A DNA stretch of 64,000 nucleotides from Streptomyces sp. WMMC500. GTDB lineage: Bacteria > Actinomycetota > Actinomycetes > Streptomycetales > Streptomycetaceae. Shown one piece after another: positions 43,771 through 51,837 of the stretch. Both the position numbers and the translations under genes were made by a program. The notes under the pieces are model-generated. The model was not told the origin of the DNA. It searched no databases and saw nothing but the letters and a program-made list of their open reading frames with translations. The stretch's first letter is position 1. The number at the start of each line of letters is the position of its first letter. Location: positions 2,714,001 through 2,778,000 of the forward strand of contig NZ_CP114905.1 of assembly GCF_027497195.1 (NCBI RefSeq), given 5' to 3'.

Positions 43771-43815
43771 GGGTGCCCCCGGCAGGATTCGAACCTGCGC
43801 ACACGGCTCCGGAGG
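43771..43815 (-). repeat. 45-bp copy of the tRNA-Arg(CCG) 3' part, probable att-site remnant
   Basis: On the minus strand this is identical to 10488-10532: anticodon loop, anticodon 3' stem, T-arm, acceptor 3' strand and CCC. The D-arm and acceptor 5' strand are absent, so no tRNA can form. That extent is what integrative elements carry as attP in tRNA genes. Confidence 0.88.
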
Positions 43816-44006
43816 ACTCTTGCCTTTCCCGCGTTCTCGCAGGTCGAAAGCCTGCCTGACGCCTTGTCAGGGATGCGGTCCCGTGCATATCCCGTGACCA
43901 GGAAAACTGCTGTTTTAACCGATATATCCATTTGGATTCTTCTCTGCTGGCGCGCCGGGATCATCCGCCTTGCCCTCGCGCGTCAGCCGATCCGGTCGGC
44001 GGTGAG

Positions 44007-44970
44007 CTAGGGGTAGGAGGCCAGGACGTTCGTTACGCCTTCGCATAGTCTCCGGGCTGGTGGTTGATCTCCTGCTCCGCTGTGGGGTCGGTGGTAGTTG
44101 TCATGGATGTTCCAGATGCCGAGAGCCTCACGGCGCTGGTCTTCGGGCAGCCGGGTTCGGGCGTAGAGGAATCTTCGGCGATGATCCGGTTATAGCGCTC
44201 CACTTTGCCGTTGTGGCGAGGCGTGTAGGGGTTATGCGCTGGTGACGTGTGCCGAACAGGGCCCGGGAGAACACGCTGGAGCGGTAGCAGGCGCCGTTGT
44301 CTGTGACGATGCGTTCGATCCGGGTGATGCCATGGGCTTCGAACCAGGCTCTGGCTCGATGCAGGAACGCAATGGCGGTGGCGGCCTTCTCGTCGGGCAA
44401 GGCTTCGGTGTAGGCGAGCCGGCTGAATCCGTCGACGGCGGAGTGAAGGTAGACGTAGCCGCCGCGTTCCCTCTTATTCTTGCGACGCTCGACGGCCTTA
44501 GCCTGGCGGCTGCCGCGTCCGTGGGCCCGCCAGCCACCGCCGTCCGGTATCCGGCCGACCTTCTTGACGTCGATGTGGACAATATGGCCAGGCCAGCGGG
44601 CGGTGATCTTCCGTGGCTCCCGGTTCGTGTCCCCGGTGGGGTCGATGAACCTGCGGCGGTGCAGCCCCAGCGCGAGCAGATGACGCGACACCGTGCGGCG
44701 ACTGATCGAGATGCCCTCGGTCTGAAGCTCGAAGGCGATCCGCGTCGCCGACCACTTCGCGGACCGGCGCAGCACATCGATCCTGGCGACCACATCGGCG
44801 TTGGTGGCGGTCGGCTGGCGTCGTGGTGCTGAGGAACGGTCCAGCAGACCGAGTTCGCCGTGCTGGCGGTAGCGGTTCACCCACTTCGATGCGCAGGCGC
44901 GGGAAATGCCCATCTCGGCAGCGACGTGAGTGATCGGGCGGCTCTCGCATCGTTCGATGAGGCGACGGCG
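44007..44970 (-). pseudogene. IS481-family transposase, multiply frameshifted
   Basis: Starting in the helix-turn-helix (AAEMGISRACASKWVNRYRQ, then RSSAPRRQPTATNADVVARI) the frame is intact through the first DDE residues (HIVHIDVKKVGRIPDGGG, ERIVTDNGACYRSS). It then breaks twice by single missing bases: near 44236 (RITP to YTPRHNGKVERYNRI) and near 44185 (AE to FLYARTRLPEDQR), ending NVLASYP at 44007. The N-terminal residues and terminal repeats are not recognisable. It replaces the end of an oxidoreductase gene. Confidence 0.85.
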
Positions 44971-44974
44971 CGGG

Positions 44975-45656
44975 GATGGTCGGCGATGGAGACATAGCGG
45001 CCGCCGGGGGCGAGGGCGGCGGACGCGTCGGTGCCGGCGGTGTCGAGGATGACCGGGTAGCGGCCGCGGGGCAGGTCGTCCGGGCGGTGCCAGACCTCTT
45101 CCGCGCCGAGCTCGAGGGTGGCCGGTTCGTGTTCGGACCGGGAGACCAGGGCGTCGACGTGGGCGCCGGCGAGGTGGGCGAGTTGGACGGTCAGACCGCC
45201 GACCGCCCCGGCGGCGCCGATGACCAGGATGCGCTCGCCGGCCGCCGTTCTTGCGCTGCGCAGCGCCTGCAGGGCGGTCGTCCCTGTCAGAGGCAGGGAC
45301 GCAGAATCGGCCAGCGCGATGCTGCTCGGCGCGGGGGCGAGCAGGTGGCCGGGCAGGGTGACCAGGTCGGACCAGGTGCCGCGGCCGGTGGCGATCTGCG
45401 CGGACATCGCAATCACCGGGGCGCCCCCCTCTTGGGCGGTGTCGTTGGCGGCGACGACGCGGCCGGCCAGGTCCCGGCCGAGGGTGGCCGGCAGCCGCGG
45501 TCCGACCTGCCAGGCGCGGGTCTTCCAGTCCACCGGGTTGAGGCTGCTGGCCGCCGCGCGGATGATGACCTCGCCCGGGGCGAGGGCGGGTTCCGCTATT
45601 TCGCGGACGATCAGGGCGTCGGGGCCGCCGTGGCGGTCGATCTGGACCGCACGCAT
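44975..45656 (-). pseudogene. Quinone-oxidoreductase-type medium-chain reductase, 3' end removed by IS481
   Basis: About 227 residues of an NADPH:quinone reductase are present: MRAVQIDRHGGPDALIVREI, SSLNPVDWKTRAW, LGRDLAGRVVAA, SLPLTGTTALQAL, the NADPH loop VIGAAGAVGGLTVQLAHLAG, and DTAGTDASAALAPGGRYVS. Homology stops near SIAD and the frame runs into IS481 sequence, closing at 44877. About 80 C-terminal residues of the fold are lost, so it is probably inactive. It lies 38 bases after the MFS gene and was likely its operon partner. Confidence 0.8.
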
Positions 45657-45693
45657 GATCAAAGGGGTCCTTCCAAAGTTGAGGATGTGGTGA

Positions 45694-46878
45694 TCAAGCA
45701 GCGGTGGGAACCGCCGGGTTGTCCGGGTGCTCGCCGGTCCGTGTGCGGGGCAGGACCAGGTAGGTCAGGGCCAGGCCGAGCAGGCTCAGCGCCGCCCCGG
45801 CCAGGCCGGTGAAGCGCAGCGCCCCGGCGGCCACGATGAGCCCGCCCAGGGCGGAGCCGGCGGCGACGCCGAGATTGAACGCGCCGACGTTGACGGCGGT
45901 GGCCAGGTTCGGGGCGGCCCCGGCGTGGCGCATGATCAGCCCCTGCAGCGGGGCGATCGTGGCGGTGGCGAGGAGCCCCAGGACCAGGACGGCAAGCACC
46001 GCGGTGGGCTGCCATGCGACGGCGAGCGGGATCGCGGCGAGCACGCCGGTCAGCCCGCCAAACACCCCGCGCACGGTCTGGGACATGGCCTTGTCGGTGA
46101 GCCTGCCGGCGATCAGGTTGCCCAGGAAGCTGCCGGCGCCGTAGGCGAGCAGCAGGGCGGACACGGCGGTCGGGGAGAAGTCCGCGACGCGGGTGAGCAG
46201 CGGTGTGATGTAGGTGTAGACGACGGCGACGCCGGAGAAGCCGACCGCGGTGGTGGCGACCGCCAGCAGCACCGGCTTTTGCAGCATCACCCCGATCTCG
46301 TCCCGCGGGCGGGCGGCCGGCGCCTGCTGCCTGGGCAGCACCGGCGCCAGCAGCGCGATGGCGACCAGGGTGAGCGCGGTGAGCACCCAGAACGGGGCGC
46401 GCCACCCGGCAGCATGCCCCAGCAGCGACCCCAGCGGCACCCCGAGCAACGTGGCCACGGTGAAGCCGGACGCCACGGCGGCGATCGCGGAGCCGGTCTT
46501 GTCCTCGTCCACCAGACCGGTGGCCATCACCAACGCCAGCGCCAGGAATGCGGCGTGGCTGAGCGAGGAGACCACCCGCCCGGCCAGCAGCACCGTGAAC
46601 GTCGGCGCCAGGGCGCTCACCGCGCTGCCCGCGGCGAACAGCAGCATCAGCCCGATCGCCAGACCTTTACGGGGCAGGCGTGCGGTCAGCATGGTCACCA
46701 CCGGTCCGCCGATCACCACGCCGAGCGCGTACGCGGTCACCGCCTGCCCGGCGGTGCCCTGCGACACCTCCAGATCCGCACCGACCTCGGGCAGCAGGCC
46801 CGCGACCAGGTATTCCGACGTACCGACAACGAAGACGCTCGCGCACAAGGCGGCGAGCCTGGCAAAGGTCTTGTCCAT
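45694..46878 (-). CDS. MFS transporter, 12-helix DHA1 (sugar-efflux/chloramphenicol-resistance) type
   Basis: A 394-residue transporter: FVVGTSEYLVAGLLPEVG in helix 1, LTARLPRKGLAIGLM in loop 2-3, VSSLSHAAFLALALVMATGL in helix 4, VATLLGVPLGSLLGHAAGWR in helix 5. Close in style to the Cmx/AraJ export group. Divergent from a MerR regulator with a MerR-type promoter between them. With TSS near 46880 the transcript would be leaderless or nearly so. Intact, within the insertion. Confidence 0.9.
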   Translation of the reverse strand: MDKTFARLAALCASVFVVGTSEYLVAGLLPEVGADLEVSQGTAGQAVTAYALGVVIGGPVVTMLTARLPRKGLAIGLMLLFAAGSAVSALAPTFTVLLAGRVVSSLSHAAFLALALVMATGLVDEDKTGSAIAAVASGFTVATLLGVPLGSLLGHAAGWRAPFWVLTALTLVAIALLAPVLPRQQAPAARPRDEIGVMLQKPVLLAVATTAVGFSGVAVVYTYITPLLTRVADFSPTAVSALLLAYGAGSFLGNLIAGRLTDKAMSQTVRGVFGGLTGVLAAIPLAVAWQPTAVLAVLVLGLLATATIAPLQGLIMRHAGAAPNLATAVNVGAFNLGVAAGSALGGLIVAAGALRFTGLAGAALSLLGLALTYLVLPRTRTGEHPDNPAVPTAA

Positions 46879-46886
46879 ACCCCGGA

Positions 46887-46917
46887 CGCTAAAGTCTCAC
46901 ATGGATGTTAGAGTCAA
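46887..46917 (-). promoter_or_regulatory. MerR-type promoter of the MFS gene
   Basis: On the minus strand TTGACT (46917-46912) and TTAGCG (46892-46887) are separated by 19 bases, the over-long spacer typical of MerR-activated promoters. The spacer holds the imperfect dyad CTCACATGGATGTTAG (46896-46911). Confidence 0.6.
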
Positions 46918-46958
46918 GTAGCACTGCCCAGCCTCAAGGCACCCGCGAGGAGGATCAC

Positions 46959-47372
46959 GTGCGGATCGGTGAGCTGTCCCGCAGGACCGGCGTCCACGAA
47001 CGGCTGCTGCGCTACTACGAAGAGCAGCACCTGCTCTCCCCCGAGCGACGGCCCAGCGGCTACCGCGAATACCGCGAGGACGACGTCACGACCGTGCGCC
47101 GCATCCGCAGCCTCCTCGCCGCCGGCCTCTCCACCGCCACCATCGCGACGATCCTGCCCTGCCTGCGCGAGGAGGAGGAGCGCCTGGTGCCCACCTGCGC
47201 CAACCTCCTCGCCGACCTGCTCTCCGAACGCAAACGGATCTCCCAGGCCATCACCGATCTGCAGACCTCCCGTTCCGCGCTCGACGACGTCATCGCCGCT
47301 GCACCCACAGACGTCGCCGAACGCGCCGACATCGCCGCAACGACTCACGCCACACCCACGACGAGGGCGTGA
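46959..47372 (+). CDS. MerR-family transcriptional activator
   Basis: A 137-residue protein: winged helix RIGELSRRTGVHERLLRYYE (2-21), SPERRPSGYREYREDDVTTV, then a coiled-coil dimerisation helix (about 80-118). GTG 46959 has AGGAGG at ideal distance. No cysteine pair typical of metal sensors; one Cys in ILPCLREEEE and one in PTCANLL could still sense thiol stress. Probably activates the divergent MFS/oxidoreductase operon. Confidence 0.9.
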   Translation: MRIGELSRRTGVHERLLRYYEEQHLLSPERRPSGYREYREDDVTTVRRIRSLLAAGLSTATIATILPCLREEEERLVPTCANLLADLLSERKRISQAITDLQTSRSALDDVIAAAPTDVAERADIAATTHATPTTRA

Positions 47373-47624
47373 CGCCTGCGTACAGAGCTCCCGCCTATGG
47401 GCAGGAGCATTGGTGGCTAACCGCCGTCAACAACATGCTGGCCAGCAACAACTGGGTGAACTCCCGCGCGACGAAGCAGCCGGGGCCGGTGGTGAGGGCG
47501 GGCTCGAAGCGTTCTCGGCATACGGCGATGCGGTCGGCGCGGTGGATGGTGACGGGGCTCCTACGTCCTGGCTCGCTGTGGTGCCTTGCGAGATCGGGTG
47601 CGCATATGCTCGATGCATGAGTTT
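47373..47624. other. Right end of the insertion, no supported gene
   Basis: An 83-codon open frame (47369-47620) fills most of it (TAVNNMLASNNWVNSRATKQ), without a ribosome site of note or a recognised family. The last 25 bases before the CACTG repeat show no inverted match to the left end. Confidence 0.3.
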
Positions 47625-48124
47625 CACTGTTCCTCACTGATCTGTTCCACGAATGCGGCACCGGCAGGGTTCACCCCCTCGTGGATGAGCGGTATTCGGG
47701 TCCGCAGGCCCACGAGCGAGAACGAGTTCTTCTCGACGATGCGGTAATCCATGGCCGTGCTCCCTTCGATCGTGAGGGTGAACGTGAGCTTCGGCTGCGA
47801 CCGGAGAACGACGCCGGGCCGCCGTGCGCCCGCGGGACCGACCCCGTGCACGGTTCGAAACGCACGCGAGAACGCATCGGCGGATCCGTAGCCGAACCGG
47901 ACGGCCAGGTCCTGCAACGGCTCGGCCCCGGACACGACGGACGCTGCCGCAATGGTCATGCGACGCCGCCGCACGTACTCGGACAGCGGCATTCCCGCCA
48001 ACGCCGAGAACATCCGCCGGAAGTGATGCTCCGACATCAACGCGATGCGACTCGCGCGAGCCACATCGACGTCGCCTTCCAACTGCTGTTCCACGAGGGC
48101 CATCGCTTCGTTCAGCCGCTCCAT
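47625..48124 (-). pseudogene. N-terminal half of the split AraC-GyrI-type regulator
   Basis: Residues 1-166: two AraC helix-turn-helix motifs (VARASRIALMSEHHFRRMFS and LQDLAVRFGYGSADAFSRAF) and the first part of the effector domain (MDYRIVEKNSFSLVGLRTR, IPLIHEGVNPAGAAFVEQIS). The reading stops with TGA exactly where the insertion begins, leaving ...SEEQ. ATG 48124 is the start. The fragment could still bind DNA but without a complete sensor. Its missing half is at 41010-41384. Confidence 0.88.
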
Positions 48125-48397
48125 GCTCACCTTCCTTTCGCATTCGACGCTACGAAAAGCACGCCCGGGCATGTCCGACGATCCGTGCGCGGATATGTCG
48201 TGCGCATCAGGAGACTGGCGCGCGACACGGCCTCTCGAGCGTCACCTGTAAGGACGTGATCCGCCGCTGCTCCGACGGCCGGCGTGCCGCGCCCCGTGCG
48301 GTGTCCGAGCCATGAGTGGCTGCCCCGCCGCTCCGCTGCCGCGCAGGTCGGATGCCGTGATCGAGCCCATGGCAGCGCCGGAGCGCGCCGCAAATTC

Positions 48398-48413
48398 TGG
48401 ACTTGCAGGTCCA
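48398..48413. promoter_or_regulatory. TetR-type operator before the SDR gene
   Basis: TGGACTTGCAGGTCCA, an imperfect palindrome of the same pattern as the site before the tetR gene (49993-50008). The surrounding 406 bases between the AraC fragment and the SDR gene hold no other supported feature. Confidence 0.65.
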
Positions 48414-48530
48414 ATTTCCGCGTCGCACAGTGGGACTCCGCCCTGGCCGCCCAGGGCCCGACCGGTCGAGACGCGGCATGCGGTTCGGCCGGGCGTGTGC
48501 GTAGCTGTGAACGAAGCGAGGGAGTGGACC

Positions 48531-49295
48531 ATGTCGACACGCCTTGAGGGCAAGACCGCCCTGGTGACCGGAGCAACCAGCAACATCGGGCGGGCCGTCG
48601 CGGACGCGTTCGCGGCTGAGGGGGCGCATGTCGCCGTCTCGGGCCGCAGCGCCGGGCGCGGTGAGGAGGTCGTCGGCGCCATCCGCGCGCGCGGTGGCCG
48701 GGCCGACTTCGTGCGGGCGGCCCTGGACGGCTCCGCGGCCGCCTCGCAGGCACTGGCCCGGGAGGCGACGGGGGTCCTCGGGGGCCGCATCGACATCCTG
48801 GTCAACAGTGCGGGGATCTATCCCGGAGACAGCACGGTGGCCACCGACGAGAAGACCTTCGACGAGGTCTACGCGATCAACGTGAAGGCCCCGTTCTTCC
48901 TCACCGCGGCCGTCGCACCCGTCATGGCACAGGCCGGCGGCGGAGTGATCATCAACCTGGGCTCCTGGATCGCCCGCCTGGGTGTTCCGGCCGGCGCCCT
49001 CTACAGCTCCACCAAGGGAGCCGTCGAAACCCTGACCCGGGCCTGGGCCGCGGAGTTCGGGCCGCAGGGCGTACGCGTCAACGCGATCTCCCCGGGCGTC
49101 GTGCAGACACCCGTCCCGGGTGAGACCGATGCCGTGGAGGCCATGATGAAGGGCACCCCGGCGGGGCGGATGGGAACCCCCGAGGAGATCGCGAACGCCG
49201 CCGTGTACCTCGCGGGTGACGAGTCGGCTTTCGTGCACGGCGTCGTGCTCGACGTCGACGGGGGCCGCACCACCGTCGCCGTCATGGGCGGCTGA
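48531..49295 (+). CDS. SDR-family oxidoreductase
   Basis: A 254-residue classical SDR: TGATSNIGRAVADAFAAEG, NSAGIYPGDSTV, catalytic Ser in INLGSWIARLG, Tyr-Lys in YSSTKGAVETL, and the C-terminal VHGVVLDVDGG. NADPH preference is suggested by GRSAGRGEEV after strand 2. ATG 48531 has GGGAG upstream. Convergent-side neighbour is a TetR regulator; the two share an operator sequence, so this is its likely target. Confidence 0.9.
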   Translation: MSTRLEGKTALVTGATSNIGRAVADAFAAEGAHVAVSGRSAGRGEEVVGAIRARGGRADFVRAALDGSAAASQALAREATGVLGGRIDILVNSAGIYPGDSTVATDEKTFDEVYAINVKAPFFLTAAVAPVMAQAGGGVIINLGSWIARLGVPAGALYSSTKGAVETLTRAWAAEFGPQGVRVNAISPGVVQTPVPGETDAVEAMMKGTPAGRMGTPEEIANAAVYLAGDESAFVHGVVLDVDGGRTTVAVMGG

Positions 49296-49366
49296 AACAC
49301 GGCACCGCGCGGCGGCGTCCCGCCACGGCGGCCCGACCGGCAGGTGCGTGAACCGGCCGGGAGGGG

Positions 49367-49975
49367 TCACGGTGCCGCGCTTTCCAGGCGGCGCAGGTCC
49401 GTGATCCCCTGGTCGAGAGCCACGCGCAGGTGGGTGGACTGACCCGTCGACAGCAGGATCGACACACCCCCTTGAATCGCGGCCAGCAGCGCGGCGGCCC
49501 TGGCGTCGACATCGAGATCGGCGGGAAGCCGGCCGGCCGCCTGCAGCGACCGGATGCCCGCCGCCAGGCTCTCCTGCCAGCGGCGCATCAACTCGACCAC
49601 GATCGCCCGCGCCCCGGGGGTCGAGCGCCCGACCTGGAGAAACAGCGACCCGAGCGGACACTCGTCCCCCTGGGTCTCGTAGCGGTTGATCACGACGTCC
49701 CGCCACCGCTCCCAGGCCTCCCAGGAGTCCAGACGGCCCAGATACGGCTGCTGGTCCTCCAGAACCTGATCCGCCTCGAACCGGGCCACCGTGAGCAGCA
49801 GTTCGTCCTTCCCGGCCGGGAAGTAGTGGAAGAGCTGACTCTTGCTGGTGCGCGTCCGCACCATGACGTCCTCCAGCGTCGCCGAGGAGACACCCTTCTC
49901 CCGCAGCACCGCCGCCGCCCCCTCGACGATCCGGCTCCGCGTCGCCAGCCCCTTCGCCGTCAGTTCCCCGCGCAT
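49367..49975 (-). CDS. TetR-family regulator (LmrA/YxaF-like)
   Basis: A 202-residue protein: helix-turn-helix SSATLEDVMVRTRTSKSQLFHYF, C-terminal LmrA/YxaF-type domain with ECPLGSLFLQVGRSTPGARA and LLAAIQGGVSILLSTGQST. Family members bind TAGACC-like palindromes and respond to flavonoids or drugs. Here TGGAC...GTCCA occurs upstream of this gene and upstream of the SDR gene, consistent with control of both. Confidence 0.88.
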   Translation of the reverse strand: MRGELTAKGLATRSRIVEGAAAVLREKGVSSATLEDVMVRTRTSKSQLFHYFPAGKDELLLTVARFEADQVLEDQQPYLGRLDSWEAWERWRDVVINRYETQGDECPLGSLFLQVGRSTPGARAIVVELMRRWQESLAAGIRSLQAAGRLPADLDVDARAAALLAAIQGGVSILLSTGQSTHLRVALDQGITDLRRLESAAP

Positions 49976-49992
49976 GAGCTGCCTCCCCGGAC

Positions 49993-50008
49993 TGGACTGC
50001 CGAGTCCA
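49993..50008. promoter_or_regulatory. TetR-type operator before the tetR gene
   Basis: TGGACTGCCGAGTCCA: six-base arms TGGACT/AGTCCA around GCCG, 18 bases upstream of the tetR start. Confidence 0.7.
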
Positions 50009-50034
50009 TCTTTACCAGACCGGCGTCCGCGGGG

Positions 50035-50571
50035 TCAGGCGGCGGAGGTTTCCGCGGTGGCGAGCAGCACCGCGCGTCCGAGGGTGTGGCCGGCCATGGT
50101 GAAGCCGAGGACGGCCGGGGTGGCGTCGGCCGGGACGCCTAGGGAGGCGACGTCCAGGGCGTGCACCACGACGAAGTAGCGGTGCGGGCCGTCCCCGGCC
50201 GGCGGGGCGGCGCCGGTGTAGCGGGCCGCGCGGGCGTCGTTGGGCAACTGGTAGGCGCCGTCCGGCAGGTGTGAGCCGGTGTCGTCCCCGGCGCCCTCGG
50301 GGAGTTCGGTGCAGGTGGCGGGGATGTCGGCGACCGCCCAGTGCCAGAACCCGGACCCGGTGGGGGCGTCGGGGTCGTAGACGGTGACGGCGTAGCTCTC
50401 GGTGCCGTCCGGGGCGCCGTTCCAGGACAACTGCGGGGACAGGTCCTCACCGCCGGGCAGGGCGGAGGCGTGCTGCCCGGGCGGCCAGGCGGCGCCGTCG
50501 GCGACGGTGGCGCTGGTGACGGTGAAGGACGCCGCCTCGGGGAGACGGGCGAAGGGGTCGTTGACGTTCAC
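50035..50571 (-). CDS. YbhB/YbcL-family (PEBP) Raf-kinase-inhibitor-like protein
   Basis: A 178-residue phosphatidylethanolamine-binding-like fold: GGEDLSPQLSWNGAPDGTES, VTVYDPDAPTGSGFWHWAVA, PHRYFVVVHALDV. Bacterial function unknown. GTG 50571 is preferred because GAGGAG lies seven bases upstream; ATG 50586, used if extended, has none. Divergent from a GntR regulator, with a 14-base palindrome between. Confidence 0.88.
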   Translation of the reverse strand: MNVNDPFARLPEAASFTVTSATVADGAAWPPGQHASALPGGEDLSPQLSWNGAPDGTESYAVTVYDPDAPTGSGFWHWAVADIPATCTELPEGAGDDTGSHLPDGAYQLPNDARAARYTGAAPPAGDGPHRYFVVVHALDVASLGVPADATPAVLGFTMAGHTLGRAVLLATAETSAA

Positions 50572-50644
50572 GGTGATGCTCCTCATCAGGGCTGTGTGCC
50601 GGGGCGGCGGCGCGGACGGCCGCCGATGAATCGACAGTAACATA

Positions 50645-50658
50645 GAAAATCGATTTTC
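50645..50658. promoter_or_regulatory. Perfect palindrome GAAAATCGATTTTC
   Basis: An AT-rich 14-base dyad in the promoter region shared by the PEBP and GntR genes, a likely operator for the latter. Confidence 0.6.
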
Positions 50659-50683
50659 CTAGAGATCGTCTATGCTGGCGTCC

Positions 50684-51376
50684 ATGACTGACACGCCTCA
50701 CCGCCCCGCCGCCCCCGGGAAGCGGATGCTCTCCGAGCAGGTCTACGCGCACCTGCAGGACGCGATCATGCGCGGGGGCTACGCCCCCGGTGACGCCCTC
50801 AAACCGCAGGATCTCGCCCGGGAGCACGGCGTGAGCCTGGCCGTCACGCGCGAGGCGCTCGTGCGGCTGGTCGGCGAGGGTCTCGCCGACCGGCTGCCCA
50901 ACCGCGGGTTCGCGGTCCCGTCCTTCTCCGACCACCGCTGGCAGGAGATCGCGGAAGCCCGCCGGACCATCGAACCGGTCGTCCTGCGCATGTCCGTCGA
51001 GCGCGGCGACGTCGACTGGGAGGCCCGCGTACGGGCCGCCCACCACCGGCTGGTCCGCACTCCGCCGTACGTGCCGGAGGAGGGCGAGTACTACACCGCC
51101 GCGTGGGCCGAGGCGCACAGGGTCTTCCACCGCACGTTGCTGGAGGGGTGCGGCAACCGCGCACTGCTGGAGACCTTCGACCGGCTGTGGACCGCGAGCG
51201 AGCTGGCCCGCCGCTGGGCGGCGCACCGCACCCCCGGCCGGGACGGCGTCGAGGAACACCGCAGGCTGGAGGAGGCGGCGCTGGCCCGCGACGCCGACAC
51301 CGCGAGTGCGGTCCTGTTTCAGCACCTCTCGCTGACCGCGGCCGCCCTGACCGACGATTCCGGCCCGGCCGCCTAG
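50684..51376 (+). CDS. GntR-family regulator (FadR subfamily)
   Basis: A 230-residue protein: winged helix (SEQVYAHLQDAIMRGGYAPG, QDLAREHGVSLAVTREALVR) and an all-helical FCD-like domain with FHRTLLEGCGNRALLE. No ribosome site precedes ATG 50684 or ATG 50672, so the mRNA is probably leaderless. Likely controls the divergent PEBP gene through the palindrome at 50645. The 227 bases after it hold no supported gene. Confidence 0.85.
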   Translation: MTDTPHRPAAPGKRMLSEQVYAHLQDAIMRGGYAPGDALKPQDLAREHGVSLAVTREALVRLVGEGLADRLPNRGFAVPSFSDHRWQEIAEARRTIEPVVLRMSVERGDVDWEARVRAAHHRLVRTPPYVPEEGEYYTAAWAEAHRVFHRTLLEGCGNRALLETFDRLWTASELARRWAAHRTPGRDGVEEHRRLEEAALARDADTASAVLFQHLSLTAAALTDDSGPAA

Positions 51377-51603
51377 GCCGCGCGGCGGCGGACCGAGGCG
51401 ACGGCGCAACCGCGGCGCTACCGCCGTCCTGTACCTCTGGCGTACGCGAGAGCAATCTCCGTGGTCGGCGGGGAGGTCTGCGGCAGGGGGCGGCGGCACC
51501 GCCCGGTGTGCGCTCCGGACCGGCAGGCGGCAATCCCCGTATGCGAGAACGCGGTAATGGGCGCGCGTCGGCCCACGAGACCCCACAACCGTCTGGAGAC
51601 GAC

Positions 51604-51837
51604 ATGTCGCAACGACCATCCCGTCGTGGCTTCCTGGGAATGGCCGCGGTCGCCGCGGCCGCCGCACCCGTGATCTGCTCCGGTCACGCCTTCGCCGCGG
51701 ACCCGCGCGAGCTGCCGATCGTGAACCGCCCCGACCACCCCGGCGCCCTCCACCCCTCCGGGAGCCTGCGGCACGCGCAGACGGAGCCGCTCAACGCCAC
51801 CGTCGACTGCGCGCTGTCCGGACGGAGGGACCGATGA
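51604..51837 (+). CDS. Small Tat-signal protein preceding the amidase
   Basis: A 77-residue product. It opens with a twin-arginine signal (PSRRGFLGMAAVAAAAAPV, cleavage near AFAADP) followed by only about 44 residues without a recognised domain. The stop codon overlaps the start of the amidase gene by four bases (ATGA). It may be a genuine coupled small secreted protein, or the severed signal region of the amidase, whose relatives usually carry a similar Tat leader. Confidence 0.65.
   Translation: MSQRPSRRGFLGMAAVAAAAAPVICSGHAFAADPRELPIVNRPDHPGALHPSGSLRHAQTEPLNATVDCALSGRRDR

Larger units (their letters stand above)
43416..44006. other. Gene-free mosaic stretch inside the insertion
   Basis: Apart from the palindrome and tRNA fragment listed separately I see no gene. 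Parts (about 43890-43950) are strikingly AT-rich for this genome. A small hairpin, GCAGG-TCGAAA-GCCTGC near 43840, recalls a T-arm but belongs to no foldable tRNA. Confidence 0.5.
41380..47629. mobile_element. 6.24-kb insertion splitting an AraC-family gene, flanked by CAGTG repeats
   Basis: CACTG at 41380-41384 and at 47625-47629 (CAGTG on the gene strand) flank the segment. Deleting one copy plus 41385-47624 joins ...ISEEQ to WTRIADL... in frame and yields a complete 289-residue regulator. The segment holds a broken TPR regulator, LysE, a tRNA-Arg fragment, an IS481 remnant, a truncated oxidoreductase, MFS and MerR. The termini (GTTGTCGGGC... and ...GCATGAGTTT) are not inverted repeats, and no integrase or intact transposase is left. 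The mechanism of entry is therefore unknown; a five-base target duplication is the simplest reading. Confidence 0.75.

Noticed and set aside
10458..43815. Interpretation of 10.5-43.8 kb as one integrated element flanked by att sites
   Set aside because: The two tRNA-derived repeats are inverted, whereas integration into a tRNA leaves direct repeats, and no integrase or replication genes are present between them.
43771..43815. A second tRNA-Arg gene
   Set aside because: The acceptor 5' strand, D-arm and 5' half of the anticodon stem are absent, so no cloverleaf can form.
45118..47348. Plus-strand frames opposite the MFS gene
   Set aside because: Antisense shadows; the MFS on the minus strand has intact motifs and helices.
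47369..47620. An 83-residue ORF at the right end of the insertion
   Set aside because: Lacks a ribosome site and any recognisable domain; it could be a fragment of something mobile but cannot be supported.
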